A stretch of DNA of 64,000 nucleotides from Catonia carolina (GCA_035578175.1 JAQMRL010000001.1:375167220-375231219); one strand, 5' to 3'; shown: positions 1 through 11,638, numbered from the stretch's first letter. The notes: generated by a model from the letters alone, not told the origin. Translations and numbers: made by a program.

Positions 1-119
1 GTTTTGAACCTCTCAAATCTGTCCATCTCTTTCTCGGGCGTCCTCGTTCACTATTTCCCTCCGGTTTATAGCCTATTGTTCGCTTAACTAACCTATCACC
101 CCTCATTCTGCTCACATGC
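1..119 (-). mobile_element. GAA-tailed LINE, 3'-end fragment
   Basis: This matches the minus-strand LINE 3' ends at 1650-1780 and 53580-53690 almost base for base, including the run CTCTTTCTCGGGCGTC. In the intact relative at 38-39.5 kb this part encodes the C-terminal tail around the GRPRNRW motif. The window edge cuts the 3' tail, and similarity stops at about 119. It is a 5'-truncated, dead copy. Confidence 0.75.
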
Positions 120-1344
120 CTAATTAATTATACTGTAAAAATGTTGATTTGTAGTCTATGTATAAACGCTAAGTTATATAGTAAAAGTGCAAAACAGAGT
201 ACAATGTTTTTGGTTAGACTAATAATGATGTTTATTAATATTAATAACGTATATAACTGAAATAATAATTCCTCTAGTACATTCAGTTGACGCTTGCATC
301 TAAGGGTACTCTTGTTTAGAGAAAATAAAGGATTCGTATTCAAAATTTAATTGGAGTGGCAACTGGCGTTTCAAGGGTCTGTGTAAATGGATTTGACATT
401 AAGCCTCAAAAGGCAGAAGTTGAGTGGAAGTTGAGCCGATTGAAGAGAGTAGTCACTTGAGTTGGGTCGGTTAGATACGGTACAGAGGTCACGGCCAAAA
501 GAAAAAATCGTAACCGGAACGGTAATGATCGATGCATGTGTTGAAAAGAGAACGAGTATTTAATTGAACGATTCGCTGAAACCTTCGCGTAGTGTCTTGG
601 TCGGTGTTATTTCCATTAAAATGAATAAAGTGGCCCATTAAAAAAGTGAAAAGGAAAAACGGGATTTTATTATTATCAACCAGGTTAGTTACCGATGCCT
701 GCTCGATATGGTCTCCCCGGACAGAGCTGTTCTATATAGCTTTGGTGTTCGTTGGGGTCAGGCCATGCGGCATTGCATTCGCAGCAAACAAGCTGTTCCC
801 CATCGTTCGGTCGGTAGGTGGGTTTCCATTAGTTGGCATTGAATAATGCAGCCTCCCCAAACCCTCCTTTCAGAACCAAACTCAACCCGAGCTCCTGTTT
901 TACTCTTATCAACCGACCCACGGTGCACTTTGGCCTACAACAGATGCATAATTATACCTACAACTGACTACAGCCCTTCTCGATGTCAATTATCTTGCAC
1001 CCTCCTACTCCGACACCATTACTCTTTTGATTTCTTCTGATTATTTACTTTCCTAACAGCAAACAAAGTTGCTGTAAATTGTAGTAATAACTTCTTGTCG
1101 CTCCCTATATTCTTTAATTACATTACCATAACAAAGAGAATAACAAAAAAATTATTTAAAAGTAAATATTAGAAAACCGCATTTACTTTTGCTGATCTTT
1201 AATCAATACTCTTTACTAATTTTAATACCAATTTTGGATGCTGTATTAACAACAGTCATAATTTTACAAGGTCCATTTTTATTTTATTTATACATAAACT
1301 GCTTTGATTACTGGTGACTACAATGGATTCTAACATGTGATATT
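120..1344. other. No recognised gene; GC-richer segment at 660-1030
   Basis: No repeat family found elsewhere in the window occurs here. Positions 660-1030 are visibly richer in G and C than the surroundings and carry two adjacent short plus-strand frames of 66 and 64 codons (646-846 and 846-1040). Neither resembles a family I know. It may be single-copy host DNA (a conserved non-coding element or exon) or an old unrecognised repeat. Confidence 0.4.
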
Positions 1345-1447
1345 TCCTCTTGGCCTGCTGGTATTCGAACCCCGGATATTCCACTTTACTATATACACTT
1401 ATATGCAGTACAATTTAGCACTCTGACCACTAAACCACGGAGATGAT
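1345..1447 (-). mobile_element. tRNA-like SINE head
   Basis: On the minus strand there is an A-box-like stretch (GGTTTAGTGGTCAGAGTGC) followed by a B-box-like GGGTTCGAATACC. The spacing between the boxes is longer than in a tRNA, and the sequence between them is AT-rich, so it cannot fold as a functional tRNA. It is best read as the degraded pol III promoter of a SINE. Family assignment is uncertain. Confidence 0.5.
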
Positions 1448-1617
1448 TTTTATATTTTCAACAATATTAAACCACTCAATATGGAATGGGCAAATTTTTA
1501 TACGATTTTCTTGGGAAAATCACGTATTGCCGTGAAATAAAGTGTTACAAAAATGAATATTAAAGTACTACTGTTAACCCGAACCTAATGGAACCGGAAA
1601 CTAGAAACATCTTTTCT

Positions 1618-2340
1618 TATTCTTCTGTTTTTCAAGGATTAGGCATCTCTGCCTGTTCCGAACCTCTCAAATCTGCCCATCTCTTTCTCGGGCGTCCTCG
1701 TTCTCTCCTGCCCTCCGGCTTATAGCCCAGTGTCTGCTTAGGTATCCTATCCTCCCTCATTCTGTTTACATGCTCAAACCACTGCATTCTGTTCTCAGAT
1801 ACCTTGTCGTTTAAAGAGAAGATGTTGAGTTCTTTCCTTATCTCGGTATTCCGTAACGATCTTCTCTACTACACCCATACGTATGTCGAAGAAATTTCAT
1901 TTCAGATGCTTGCAATCTCCTCTCCTCTCGCTTTGATTGCACCCAACTTTCTCTGCCATAGAGTAGGGTCGGCACTGCTAATGTTTTATAAAATCTCATC
2001 CTGCTGTTTCTGCTGGTGCTATTTTTTAAAGTGCTGTGGATAGTTCCGCATATTTGCTGAAATCGGTGTATCTTATTGTAAGCATCTTTATCCTGTTGGT
2101 ATGTAATGTTGCAACCTAGATACTGAAAGTGGGATATCTGTTCCAAAATATTATTATCTTTAACAATTTCGCTTCTGACTAACTCCTTCCCCTGAATGCT
2201 ATTACCTTTGTCTTCTTCGTCGAAACTGTCAACTTATATTCTTTGCAGAGTTTGTTCAGCATGACGAGTGCTCTCTGCAGGTCATCCTCATTCTCCTGTA
2301 GCACTATCAGGTCATCGACAAATAATAGGTAGTTTATAAC
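1618..2340 (-). pseudogene. GAA-tailed LINE: reverse transcriptase C-terminal half, broken
   Basis: Read on the minus strand this is the second half of a LINE reverse transcriptase, collinear with residues ~255-475 of the intact copy at 38037-39479. Near 2310-2330 the catalytic box reads FVDD rather than the usual YADD, followed by the QENEDD stretch. The frame at 1838-2146 then covers HFQYLG, FYKTLAVPTLLYG and the YGCSREDR region. Frame breaks follow, and the GRPR tail is only partly readable. The element ends in a TTC-rich (GAA on its own strand) tail near 1618. The 5' end is missing, as is usual for LINE insertions, and there is no endonuclease domain. It is dead. Confidence 0.8.
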
Positions 2341-3334
2341 CCTATATTCTCCTAGAAAACGTAATTTAAGTAATAACTGTATCTATTTTTCTGAACTAAA
2401 AAGATCAAATATTTTGTGATAAAAAAATAACGGGAAATTTTCTCATCACTCATTTTCATTTATCACGCTTCATCGTCTACATTAGCATTAATGTCTAAAA
2501 CATCGGACGTAAAACAAAAATTTGTATTGTGTATTTTTGTATAAAAGTAAAGTACCCTTAATTTTGAGGTTTATATCTAATTCCTCTCGAGTTGGTTGAG
2601 GAAACTTTAACTTGTAAATTTCAGCACAATTTTTCCAGTAATTTAAATTCAAGAAGAAAACCCCACAAACAGACACATACACTAATATCCCTCTAAAAAC
2701 ATTGATGACTTCAGGGAGTCATGAAACGTAAAAACAAATTAATATCCGTGTATCACAAATTTTGCTTCACCGCAATACCTTCCCAAACTTATTAGATAGA
2801 GTCCAGAACCAAAAATACTGTATCGTAAAATTTACTATTTAGTTTCTAGGATATTTTGTTTAGAGGTAACTTTAATTTCAGGTTTAAATTTCCGTTACCA
2901 TCAAGAGCGAGAATAGTGCTTCTGGCACTGTACAATGTACACAGTATATATATACATATATATATACAAGGGAACATTATGATGTTTAGCTTTCGCAACC
3001 CGTTACAAATGCAATTTGCAGTCAGACGTCCATTTCCTGCGGTAATCAATCAATGTAACCCATGTCGCTATTTCTGCAGACCTAGTGTATAGGCACTGAA
3101 GTGTGTGAACGGTAAGTGTGCGTGTGTACATATACCAACCAGTGATTTTAAATCGTCCGTGCCATGAATTTTACCGCAAAAGTGTGCAGCAATTCTCGTC
3201 AACGACAAGAAGTTTATTTTAATTAAATAGTCCCAAAGTGATGTAAAAGTGAGGGAACGTCGGGTATGCATATATTAAAAATATCCATGTTACTTTTTAC
3301 TATCTCTAAATGTAATTTTATTTATTTAATCCGT
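2341..3334. other. No gene recognised
   Basis: AT-rich sequence with a short TA-rich microsatellite at about 2945-2970. The small frames on both strands (for example 2856-3092) overlap each other and match nothing known. A possible splice donor (GTAAGT near 3111) has no convincing exon beside it. Confidence 0.4.
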
Positions 3335-3339
3335 TGAAG

Positions 3340-4067
3340 TAATTTTGGGTGATTTTTTTCTAACATCTGAGATTATTTATAATCAGTTTAAAAACAAAAA
3401 CTATAAGTAAATTGCATGAACGGGTTCACATGACGAAGACAATACCCAATGGTATTGCTTCGGAAAGGAAAAAAATTAAGTTTAATTTTTGAAAATATTA
3501 ACTAGATAAAAGTTGAATAACCGTAATAGAAAAGGTAACCAAATTAATAACGGTGATAGTAGAATGCGCAGAGGAACAATATGATATTAATAGAGATGAT
3601 TTTAATGCTGACATGGACTTCAATTATTTAAAATGTAGGTTAGTTGGTAAATCTAAACGAAAGGTCAAGCAATTTTATTTGTCTCAGTCTTGTCAAGTCT
3701 TTGCTACTATCAAGTAAATTAAGCGCCAAAGAATTCGGATATCTGCTATTTTTTCTTGATATTCAGAACTTAGCTGCGTAATTTTTTCTTTCACGGTGTT
3801 GACACATAAGTCCTTATTCAATGCATCATTCGTCACATACCATGGAGCATTTGTTATTATCCGTAAGACTTTCGACTGGAATCGTTGGATGATAGCAAGA
3901 TTCGATTTTGCAGCTGATCCCCAAAGCGGTAACCCATAAGTCCACAGTTGTACAGTAGAAGCTTGCTTTCTATAGACAGCTGTGAACGGTTTTTCATATT
4001 CCAGTACAAATCTCTCAGCTTCAATCCTATTTATTAAATTTTGGGTGATTAAAACGAAATATTCCAA
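3340..4067 (-). pseudogene. Jockey-like LINE, C-terminus plus 3' UTR
   Basis: The minus-strand frame at 3693-4067 encodes the end of a Jockey-type ORF2: QLWTYGLPLWGSAAKSN, then IIQRFQSKVLRI, then APWYVTN and TVKEKI. This tail follows the RT domain in Jockey-clade elements and is thought to bind RNA. The RT core is missing and the first ~30 residues of the frame do not fit, so the copy is 5'-truncated or rearranged near 4030. Positions 3340-3480 recur next to the RT fragment at 36.3 kb, which marks them as the family's 3' UTR. A further copy of this end lies at 40.97-41.39 kb. Confidence 0.8.
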
Positions 4068-4680
4068 TAACGAGAATCTTCATAGATAAATAAATAGTAC
4101 ACAAAACCGCCTTACTTTTCTCGTATACATTCACGCAGTAGTACATTTTACTCATGAAATGTCCTGTTTTGATGCTGTATCCAAAATAATTACGTATTAT
4201 ATTCTGGGGCAAAAATGTGGAACGACTCCGCATTAAATGAATCAATTAAAATACGGTTTCTACTGAACATCACATATAAAAAACTAAGCGTTAAACAATA
4301 AGAATATTTCAAACAAAATATTTTTTTTAATTATCTATAATTTTTGTTACAACCATTTTCCGGTACATTTCAGTTTTAGCCAGCAGTTTCAGAATAAATG
4401 GGTTTTTCATTTTATTTTCACACAAAACTATAAATGTATACTAACGCGTTGAACGAACAATTTCTTGGAAAAAATGTAGAATTTTTAATTTAAAATTTTA
4501 ACGATAAATATTTTAACTTCATTAATTTTAACTTTTTTTTAATTTTGATAACCCCAGGGATTTTTCCCATTTATACTGGAGGGATTTTACCATACTGGAG
4601 CATTCCAGGGGTATCATTTATACTGCTTTGATAACCCCAGAAAATTTCATAAATTAATGAGATTATTACTCGTAATAAAA
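4068..4680. other. No gene recognised
   Basis: AT-rich. The segment 4540-4640 holds two direct copies of a TTTGATAACCCCAG motif plus a near-inverted form (CCAGGGGTATCA). This may be the remains of a small element; nothing else is recognisable. Confidence 0.35.
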
Positions 4681-5265
4681 ATCTGGTGTGAAACACTCAC
4701 ACGACTTTCTCTTGCCAATGCAAATAGTTAACCATATAACCTAATATTAGTAATAAAATATTAAAAATAAATGAAATACTAACCTCATAAAACATAACCT
4801 AATTTTAATCATGAGTGAAAGACGCAAAATGAAAATTAACCTCAGTTTGGATTTAAAATACGGAAAATCACTCTTTCTCGCTAAACTAGGCTCTGTAAAG
4901 AAAATTCTATAAACAAAAGTTGTAGATCTTTTAATTTCCTATAAAATTGATTACACACACTTTTGTTGTAAAATGCTAAGGCCGAAATCTTAAAAAAATT
5001 GATTTTTCAGACGTTTTCGTGAGAAAACCACAGAAAATTGCTAATTACTGCTAAACAAACAGCGTTATACAAAAAAATGCTTGAAATAAAGGTTGCAGGA
5101 TTTTAAATTGTCTACAACTTTTGTTGTACACACTTTTGCGCAAAAATTCATATTAAAGCCGCAATCGTAAAAAAACAATTTTTTATGAGAAAACAGCCTC
5201 ACCAAGAATTTCAGCAAACATGGCGCCTACCCTATCTTGTAGACTATAAAAAATTTAGTAAACGA
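4681..5265 (-). mobile_element. Helentron-like non-autonomous element, truncated (copy 1)
   Basis: This shows the hairpin-bearing end of the family: GGTGTGAAACACTCACAC, then the 13-base sub-terminal repeat ACTTTCTCTTGCC, then about 570 bases of conserved body ending in the CATGGCGCCTACCCTATC block. Similarity stops at about 5265, before the CA microsatellite and the opposite end, so roughly the 5' 40% of the element (in its own orientation) is lost. Confidence 0.8.
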
Positions 5266-6639
5266 GAAATTCATCTGAAACCACTTTTGGCTTCAGTAAG
5301 TCATGACATCATAAAATATGGCAATCACGTGAAATCCGGAGAGCAAAAATTTTAATCATTTGCAAATTTTTCTTTCTATATGACTCTCTATTGATTGAAA
5401 AAGAGGGTAATAAGTTTTTCTAATGAAAGAAACGTTGAAATTCGTTTTTATTTTTTATTTTATACATTTTTAGTAACGAATAAAATATTTAATAATACGT
5501 GCTTAAATTGAAAAAGGGATTTTTATCTTATTGTAATGTTAGATTCATATAAAATGTTACACTGCTTTTTCTTCTGTTTTTTACCAGTTAAGAATGGATT
5601 TCACAGCTCGGTAATTGGATAAGAAATAAGAATAGAAAAACGTAATAATAAAGTAAGCAGAAGAAACGAGTTAGATGTATTATTCTTTGTTTCACTACAT
5701 TTCTCAGAGATTAAAACACCTGTTCAAAATCATAAAACGAAACGAATTCAACGGTTTTTCCTTTTTAATTTCCATAATGCAGGCTACATTAATTTTACAT
5801 TGTTTAATGCACAAGCATGGCATATAAATTTGAAGGTATTTCATTTTTTCATTCTTGATAAAAATTGGTCTTATAACCCAACATTTACACTGAAATTAAC
5901 TTTACAATATTTCTATTTGAAGCGATGAACTCTCAAAACAATAATATTTAATTTACCCTAGTTGATGAAATTAATGAAATTATTGTTTAATTAATTAAAA
6001 TCAATGATAATACTTAGTACGGATCGATATTATATTTTAAGCATTGACGGATTTCTGTTTCGTTAGATAAATATTTTCTATTAATAAATGCGAACGTCCT
6101 CACTGATTGATTGACTCATCACTAATTTAACTTCCTAATTACCTAGAGAGCTTAAATTCGGCAAATATGTTCCTTCACGGTTGAACAAACTAGCTAAAGA
6201 ATTTACATTTTAATCACTCAAGGCATTATAACGATTTTACTACCGAGTATATACCAAAACTATTTTACTAAAACAGTAGGCCTACTTATAAATTCTATAT
6301 CTACCTCAAGGACTTACATTCTTAAGATCAGCATAATTCCAAGTAATACTTACAGTAGATTATAATACTTTTAACTTTATTCTGTTATCGGGAAATTTGT
6401 TTTGTCTACAAACAACTACCCAATTTGTTGCTGTTTTTTGCATAATTTTAACGGGGAAACCTGACAGTGTTTATTCATGTTTAGCTATCAACTGGTCACC
6501 ACACATTGTCTCTCACCCAACCGGTGTTACTTGATCAGTGTAAGAAACTTTCTACCAGGTAATTTGACTGGGCTTCAAATTAGGACTATTATCTCAATGT
6601 ATTTTTTTATTTTTGTAATTGGTTTTTGTTTATTTATAT
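5266..6639. other. No gene recognised
   Basis: AT-rich intergenic DNA between a truncated Helentron-like element and a solo LTR. No ORF of interest and no repeat shared with the rest of the window was seen. Confidence 0.4.
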
Positions 6640-7423
6640 TGTGACAATATCGAAAAGACAGGTTCTAGAATTTCATTCGTGAAAATAGTAAGAGAGGATA
6701 ATAGAGTGAAATAGTAACAATAAGTGACAATAGGACAATAATGACAATAAAGGTATGCCTATTCATAAAAAATATTTAATAGGACTGCGCTATTGTATAT
6801 GATAAAAGGTTGGGTATTGTGTACAACTATTTGTGAAAGAGACCTGTAACAACTTCTATTTACAAAAGACCTATTGTTGACTTGTTTACAATGGATTTTT
6901 CTAGCACTCACTTATAAAGGGTTATTTCTTGTACTTTATTATTTGCATGAAGTTTCCCTGCTTTACTAGAATGATCTCTTTGAATGAGTATAAAAGAGAC
7001 CCCCGAGCGCGGTCAGAGGCAGTATTCGTTTGATCTTTGACGAGTAGGTATCGGACGTAGTGCAGGCGTGTTTCCGAGCATTGTGTTGGTCAACGATTGT
7101 TATACTGTCTTTGTTTATGTGTGTATTTTGAAAAGTTATTGTGCATCAGTGTTAAATCCAGTTTTTGTGTATTCAGTCTCATTTTGTATGTGTAGTCTAT
7201 AAAATTGGTTGTAAGTAGTGCTACGTAAATTATTAAGTTATTTATTGTTTATTATTTATTTTAAGTAAATTAATAAGTTATTTATTGTATTACTTTATTA
7301 TAATTAGTTTATTATTTATTTTGTAAATCGTTTAGTGTAATAAATATTTGTATTTGTAAACTTTAGGGTATTAATTATTTAATAACCTAGATCCCGAAAC
7401 GGACCTTAGCAATAAGTGTCACA
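6640..7423 (+). mobile_element. Solo LTR (Ty3/Gypsy-type), ATAT target duplication
   Basis: The 784-bp unit begins TGTGACAATATCG and ends AAGTGTCACA, giving the TG...CA ends of an LTR. ATAT (6636-6639) directly precedes it and ATAT (7424-7427) directly follows, a clean 4-bp target-site duplication. Internal signals fit U3-R-U5 order: a TATAAAA box at 6989-6995, an initiator-like GCAGTATT about 30 bases further on (start near 7021), and AATAAA around 7340. A related copy lies inverted at 30057-30726. No internal gag or pol remains, so this is a recombination product. ATAT duplications are known for insect 297/17.6-type elements; the family assignment is inference. Confidence 0.85.
6989..7023 (+). 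promoter_or_regulatory. LTR core promoter (TATA plus initiator-like motif)
   Basis: TATAAAAGAG lies about 30 bases upstream of GGCAGTATTCG, which is also conserved in the inverted LTR at 30 kb, where TATATAAAG precedes GTCAGTATTCG on the minus strand. The spacing fits an RNA polymerase II core promoter. Confidence 0.6.
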
Positions 7424-7459
7424 ATATATTAAATTCAAAAATATATTTATTATTTTTAT

Positions 7460-7650
7460 TATTTTTTTTTTTTATTTATTCATTTAACGTCGCATCAACT
7501 GCAACGGTCATTAGCGACGACGTTGGGGTTTAACCTGTTTACAATGGAGGATGAAATGATTTTTTTTTGTAACGTATAAAAATATGCCGTTTCTAAGTGG
7601 GATTCGAAACCACGACCGTATGATGAGAAGCGTGGGTTCGAATCCCACAC
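7460..7650 (-). mobile_element. tRNA-derived SINE with LINE-like 3' tail and doubled B box
   Basis: On the minus strand a B-box-like region (GGTTTCGAATCCC) is followed by CATTTCATCCTCC and a 3' module containing GTCGCTAATGACC and GACGTTAAAT, then an A/TAAA-rich tail (7460-7490). That 3' module closely matches the 3' end of the RNase H LINE at 14637-14692. The A-box half is replaced by an inverted copy of the B-box region (7597-7614 against 7631-7648), so the promoter is broken. Confidence 0.7.
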
Positions 7651-7779
7651 TTTGTTTAATTTACTTGTAGGCTAATTGAATTGCCGTAAAATGAGATAAG
7701 TTGTAGATTTAATTTATTTTGTATGATTTGAGAAAAGAATTCTTGAAAATAAAATTCGTAATTTAAACGAAAAGATTTC

Positions 7780-7862
7780 GTGTAAATTACGAATCCGAAA
7801 ACCGTTTGTTCTTATCTCTTGCAGTTTCTTACATCTAGGTGTGACGGATGGACGGACATAAC
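7780..7862 (-). repeat. Fragment of repeat C
   Basis: The reverse complement matches the start of repeat C at 12075-12155 and 58330-58410 (TCCGTCACACC, AAGAAACTGCAAGAGAT, ACGGTTTTCGGATTCGTAA). It is only about 80 bases long. Confidence 0.6.
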
Positions 7863-8421
7863 AAAATGATAGATAAAAATTTTAAAAATTTCGACCAATT
7901 AGTAAAATTCATTTCTTATTTCGGTATACTCCTGCTGGATGGTTCCTTTCTCTAAGTAACTTTTATTATTATTCATGTACGAGTAGTTTCTTACAGTTTC
8001 ACAATTTTTAGATTCAGTTTAGTGAAAATAAAATCAATAAAAACATACCATTTGTTTTATTTTTTTTAGATAAATACGAAAAACAGTTTAAAAAATTGAT
8101 GATGAAAAATAAAAAACAAAGATTCATAACCTACGTTCAGTGTCTAATAAATCTGCCGTTGAAGAGTGAAATCAATCCTTTAATATAACTGTCTTCATTT
8201 TCTGCTACCCAAGCTTATTTTACTTCAAGGGTTTTTCTGTAATAACAAACGATAAGAACTCTTCAAAGATTAAATTTCTCGTTTCTTTCATGATTTCTGT
8301 CAGGAATAACAAATTATAAATAAAATTTATGTTCCTAAATTGGATCATTTAATTAATATAAAGAGACGAGGCGTATTTGTTTAAACAAATAAATATGGTA
8401 CAATGTATTTTACTCATATAT
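7863..8421. other. No gene recognised
   Basis: AT-rich sequence between repeat fragments. No ORF or shared repeat was seen. Confidence 0.4.
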
Positions 8422-10256
8422 ACCGGTTTTCTCACGGAATTTAATCCATAGGGAAGTGGCATTGGTTTTCATTAGTTTGTTAATATTTTCTTCCCACAAA
8501 TAAATGAAGACTTGTTATAATCAGGAATAATTATTAGAAAACATTTAGTCCTTTAAAACATCAATTTTGATACCTATTACGCTGTAGTTTAGCTTAAAAT
8601 ATATAAATACATAAATTTGTATTACGTATTGTAAATTTTATGTAAAAGTCACATGGTACGTTTGGAGTAATGGTAACGTTGTTGGGTGTAGCTTTAAAAT
8701 TAAGTGGGTCGAATCCATCTGCGGAAAAATTTGTATTGTTAAAAAATATTGAAAATATATAAAACAAATTTATTTTATTTTTTAATTTTGACAATTGTTT
8801 TATCTTCTCAAATTATTTCAACAATCATCTGTCTCTGAATATTAAATGTTACTGAAGAAAATACATTAGTTATTTAAAATAAATACTGAATTTGCTTACA
8901 AAAAAACAAATTTTTAAGTAAATACTCTTATTTTTAGATGATATAACAAATTATCAAAATTAAAAAATAAATAATTAATTATTTTCAATATTTTTTTAAC
9001 AATAAAAAAAATTTCCGCAGATGTGTTCGACCCACCTATCTCCACATAACAACGTTAACTTTACTCCAAACATACAATGTGACGTATTCATAAAATTTAC
9101 AACGCTTAAAAAAAAATGTGGTGTAAAACACTCACACAACTTTCTCTTGCCAATGCAAATAATTAACAATAAACCTAACATTAGTAATAAAATATTAGAA
9201 ATAAACAAAAAACTAACCTCAAAAAATATTAGTGAAATACGCAAAATTGAAATCGACCTCAGTTTGGCATAAAAATTCGGAAAATCGCTCCTTCACGCTA
9301 AACTAGGCACTGTACAAAAAAAGCTTTAAATAAAAGTTGTAGATCTTTTAATTTCCTACAAATTTTATTATACACACTTTTGTCGTAAAATTCATTCTAA
9401 GGCCGAAATCTTTAAAAAATCGATTTTTCACACGTTTTCGTGAGAAAAAACAGAAAATCGCTAATTACCGCTAAACTAAGCGTTATACAAAAAAATGTTT
9501 GAAATAAATGTTGTAGAATTTTACATTCTCTACAGCTTTTATTATATAACGTTTTGCGCTAAAATGCATATTAAAGCCGTAATCTTAAAAAGAAAATGTT
9601 TTTACGTGAAAACAGCCTCACCCAGAATTTCAGCAAACATGGCGCCTACCCTATCTTGTAGAGAATAAAAAAATTGAATAAACCAGGCGATTTCAAAGAA
9701 AATCGTAGGACCAGTTTTTGAGAAAATCGCAAAAAAGTGAAAAATTATACAAATAAACTACTACTTTCGGTTGACCGATTTTGATGAAAATGTTCGTGTC
9801 AGGTCCGGTAGTGGTATGTAACTTAAGTTTCAAGTTTCAAGTTCGTACGATGTTCCGTTCTTGAGATATTTTGTACACACACACACAAACACACACAGAG
9901 AGAGAGAGAGACACACACACAGACCAATCGCTAAAAACATGTTTTTTGGGTTCAGGGGGTCTGAAAACGTATAGATCCGGTGAAAACTCGATTTCGAAAA
10001 ATCGACATGAAAACAATACTTTCCTTCCTATATATTCATATAGGCAAGAGAAAGTAAAAATGGTAACAAATTTATGTATTTTAAGCTAAAATACAACTTA
10101 AAATGTATAAAAATTGATATTTTTTAAAAGGTCTAAACATTTTTTAATGATTCCTGATTATAACAAGTCTTCACTTATTCGTGGGAAGAAAATATTAACA
10201 AACTAAAGAAAATCAATGCTATTTCCCTATGGTACAAATTCCGTGGGACACCCGGT
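8422..10256. mobile_element. Long-inverted-repeat (foldback) element interrupted by a Helentron-like insertion
   Basis: The segment 8422-8801 is repeated in inverted orientation as 8930-9105 plus 10057-10256. The matches include the outer ACCGG end, CATAGGGAA, TTTGTTAATATTTTCTTCCC, GACTTGTTATAATCAGGAAT and, on the inner side, TTTGGAGTAA and CATCTGCGGAAA. The arms are about 380 bp around a short AT-rich centre. The outer ends sit in TATACCGG/CCGGTATA, so a TA or TATA target duplication is possible. The right arm is split at 9106-10056 by a Helentron-like element. No transposase is present, so the element is non-autonomous. Confidence 0.8.
9110..10056 (-). mobile_element. Helentron-like non-autonomous element (copy 2)
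   Basis: Full-length copy lying inside the right arm of the foldback element. It starts with a slightly decayed hairpin end (GTGTAAAACACTCACAC) and ACTTTCTCTTGCC, and contains the conserved CATGGCGCCTACC block. A CA/GA microsatellite lies at about 9877-9921. It closes with GGCAAGAGAAAGT (inverted sub-terminal repeat) at 10044-10056. The uninterrupted left arm of the host element gives the empty-site sequence, so the ends can be bounded to within a few A/T bases. Confidence 0.85.
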
Positions 10257-10731
10257 ATACAAAATTATATTATACATAAAATTAATTAAATTTCCTCATG
10301 TAAAAAGCATATATTTGTACTTATTTAATATTAATAATATTGGGCTCATTTCTTGTTTGTATTTAAATTTTACAAACTATAATTAAAGATCGTCATCGTA
10401 TTTGTTTGTATTAGTTTGTCAATAAATTATTTAAAGTAAATAAACGTACAATTAATATGGCAATAAATTAAATGAAACAATAATAGAGTTGCTTTGCTAT
10501 TCATCGAATAATTGACAATATGAAAACAATGTTCAGAATAACAAATAAATGAAATACCTAATTTAAAATTGGAACTCAAATGAAATCAATAAAACGTTTT
10601 CAATTCATATTTTACATAAAGAGGGATAAATTGTCATAACTTGTACGTTTCAGCGTAATAACGTAACAGTACTATACACATAATACAAGTAATTTTATGA
10701 CAAACAAATTGACAACCAATAAAATGTAAAA
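10257..10731. other. No gene recognised
   Basis: AT-rich spacer between two Helentron-like copies. Nothing recognisable. Confidence 0.4.
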
Positions 10732-11638
10732 ATCTGGTGTGAAACACTCACACAACTTTCTCTTGCTAATGCAAATAAGTAACAATAAACCTAACATTAG
10801 AAATAAACAAAAAACTAACCCCAATAAACATAACCTAATTTTAATCGTGAGTGAAAAACGCAAAACAAAAATCAACTTCAGTTTGTCTTAAAAATACGGA
10901 AAATCGCTCTTTCACGCTAAACTAGGCACTGTACAAAAGAATGCTTAAAATTAAAGTTGTAGATCTTTTAATTTCTTATAAATTTTATTATATACACTTT
11001 TGTCGTAAAATGCATACTAAGGCCAAAATCTTTAAAAAAATAGATTTTTTACACGTGTTCGTGAGAAAAAAACAGAAAATTGCTAATTACCGCTAAACTA
11101 AGCGTTATACAAAAAATGTTTGAAATAAAAGTTGTAGAATTTTAAATTCTCTACAACTTTAATTATTACATTTTTGCGCTAAAATGCATAATAAAGCCGC
11201 AATCTTAAAAAAAACAATTTCTTTACGTGAAAACAGCCTCACCAAGAATTTCAGCAAACATGGCGCCTACCCTATCTTGTAGAACATAAGAAATTTAGTA
11301 AACCAGGCGATTTTTAAAAAAATCGTAGGACCAGTTTTTGAGAAAATCGCAAAAAAGTGAAAAATTACACTAATAAACTAATATTTCCGGTTGACCGATT
11401 TTGATGAAAATGTTCGTGTCGGGTCCGGTAGTGTAACTTAAGTTTAAAGTTCGTACGATGTTCCGTTTGTGAGATATTCTGTTCACACACACACACACAC
11501 AGAGACCAATCGCTAAAAACATGTTTTTTGGGTTCAGGGGGTCTGAAAACGTGTAGAGCCGGTGAAAACTCGATTTTGGAAAATCGACATGAAAACAATA
11601 CTTTCCTTCCTATGTATTCATATAGGCAAGAGAAAGTA
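10732..11638 (-). mobile_element. Helentron-like non-autonomous element (copy 3)
   Basis: Full-length copy. It shows the hairpin end (GTGTGAAACACTCACAC), a sub-terminal repeat with one change (ACTTTCTCTTGCT), the CATGGCGCCTACC block, a short CA microsatellite near 11484-11502, and the opposite GGCAAGAGAAAGT end. It is followed by AAAAAT, as in copies 2 and 7. The frames within it are not conserved between copies, so it is non-coding. Confidence 0.85.
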
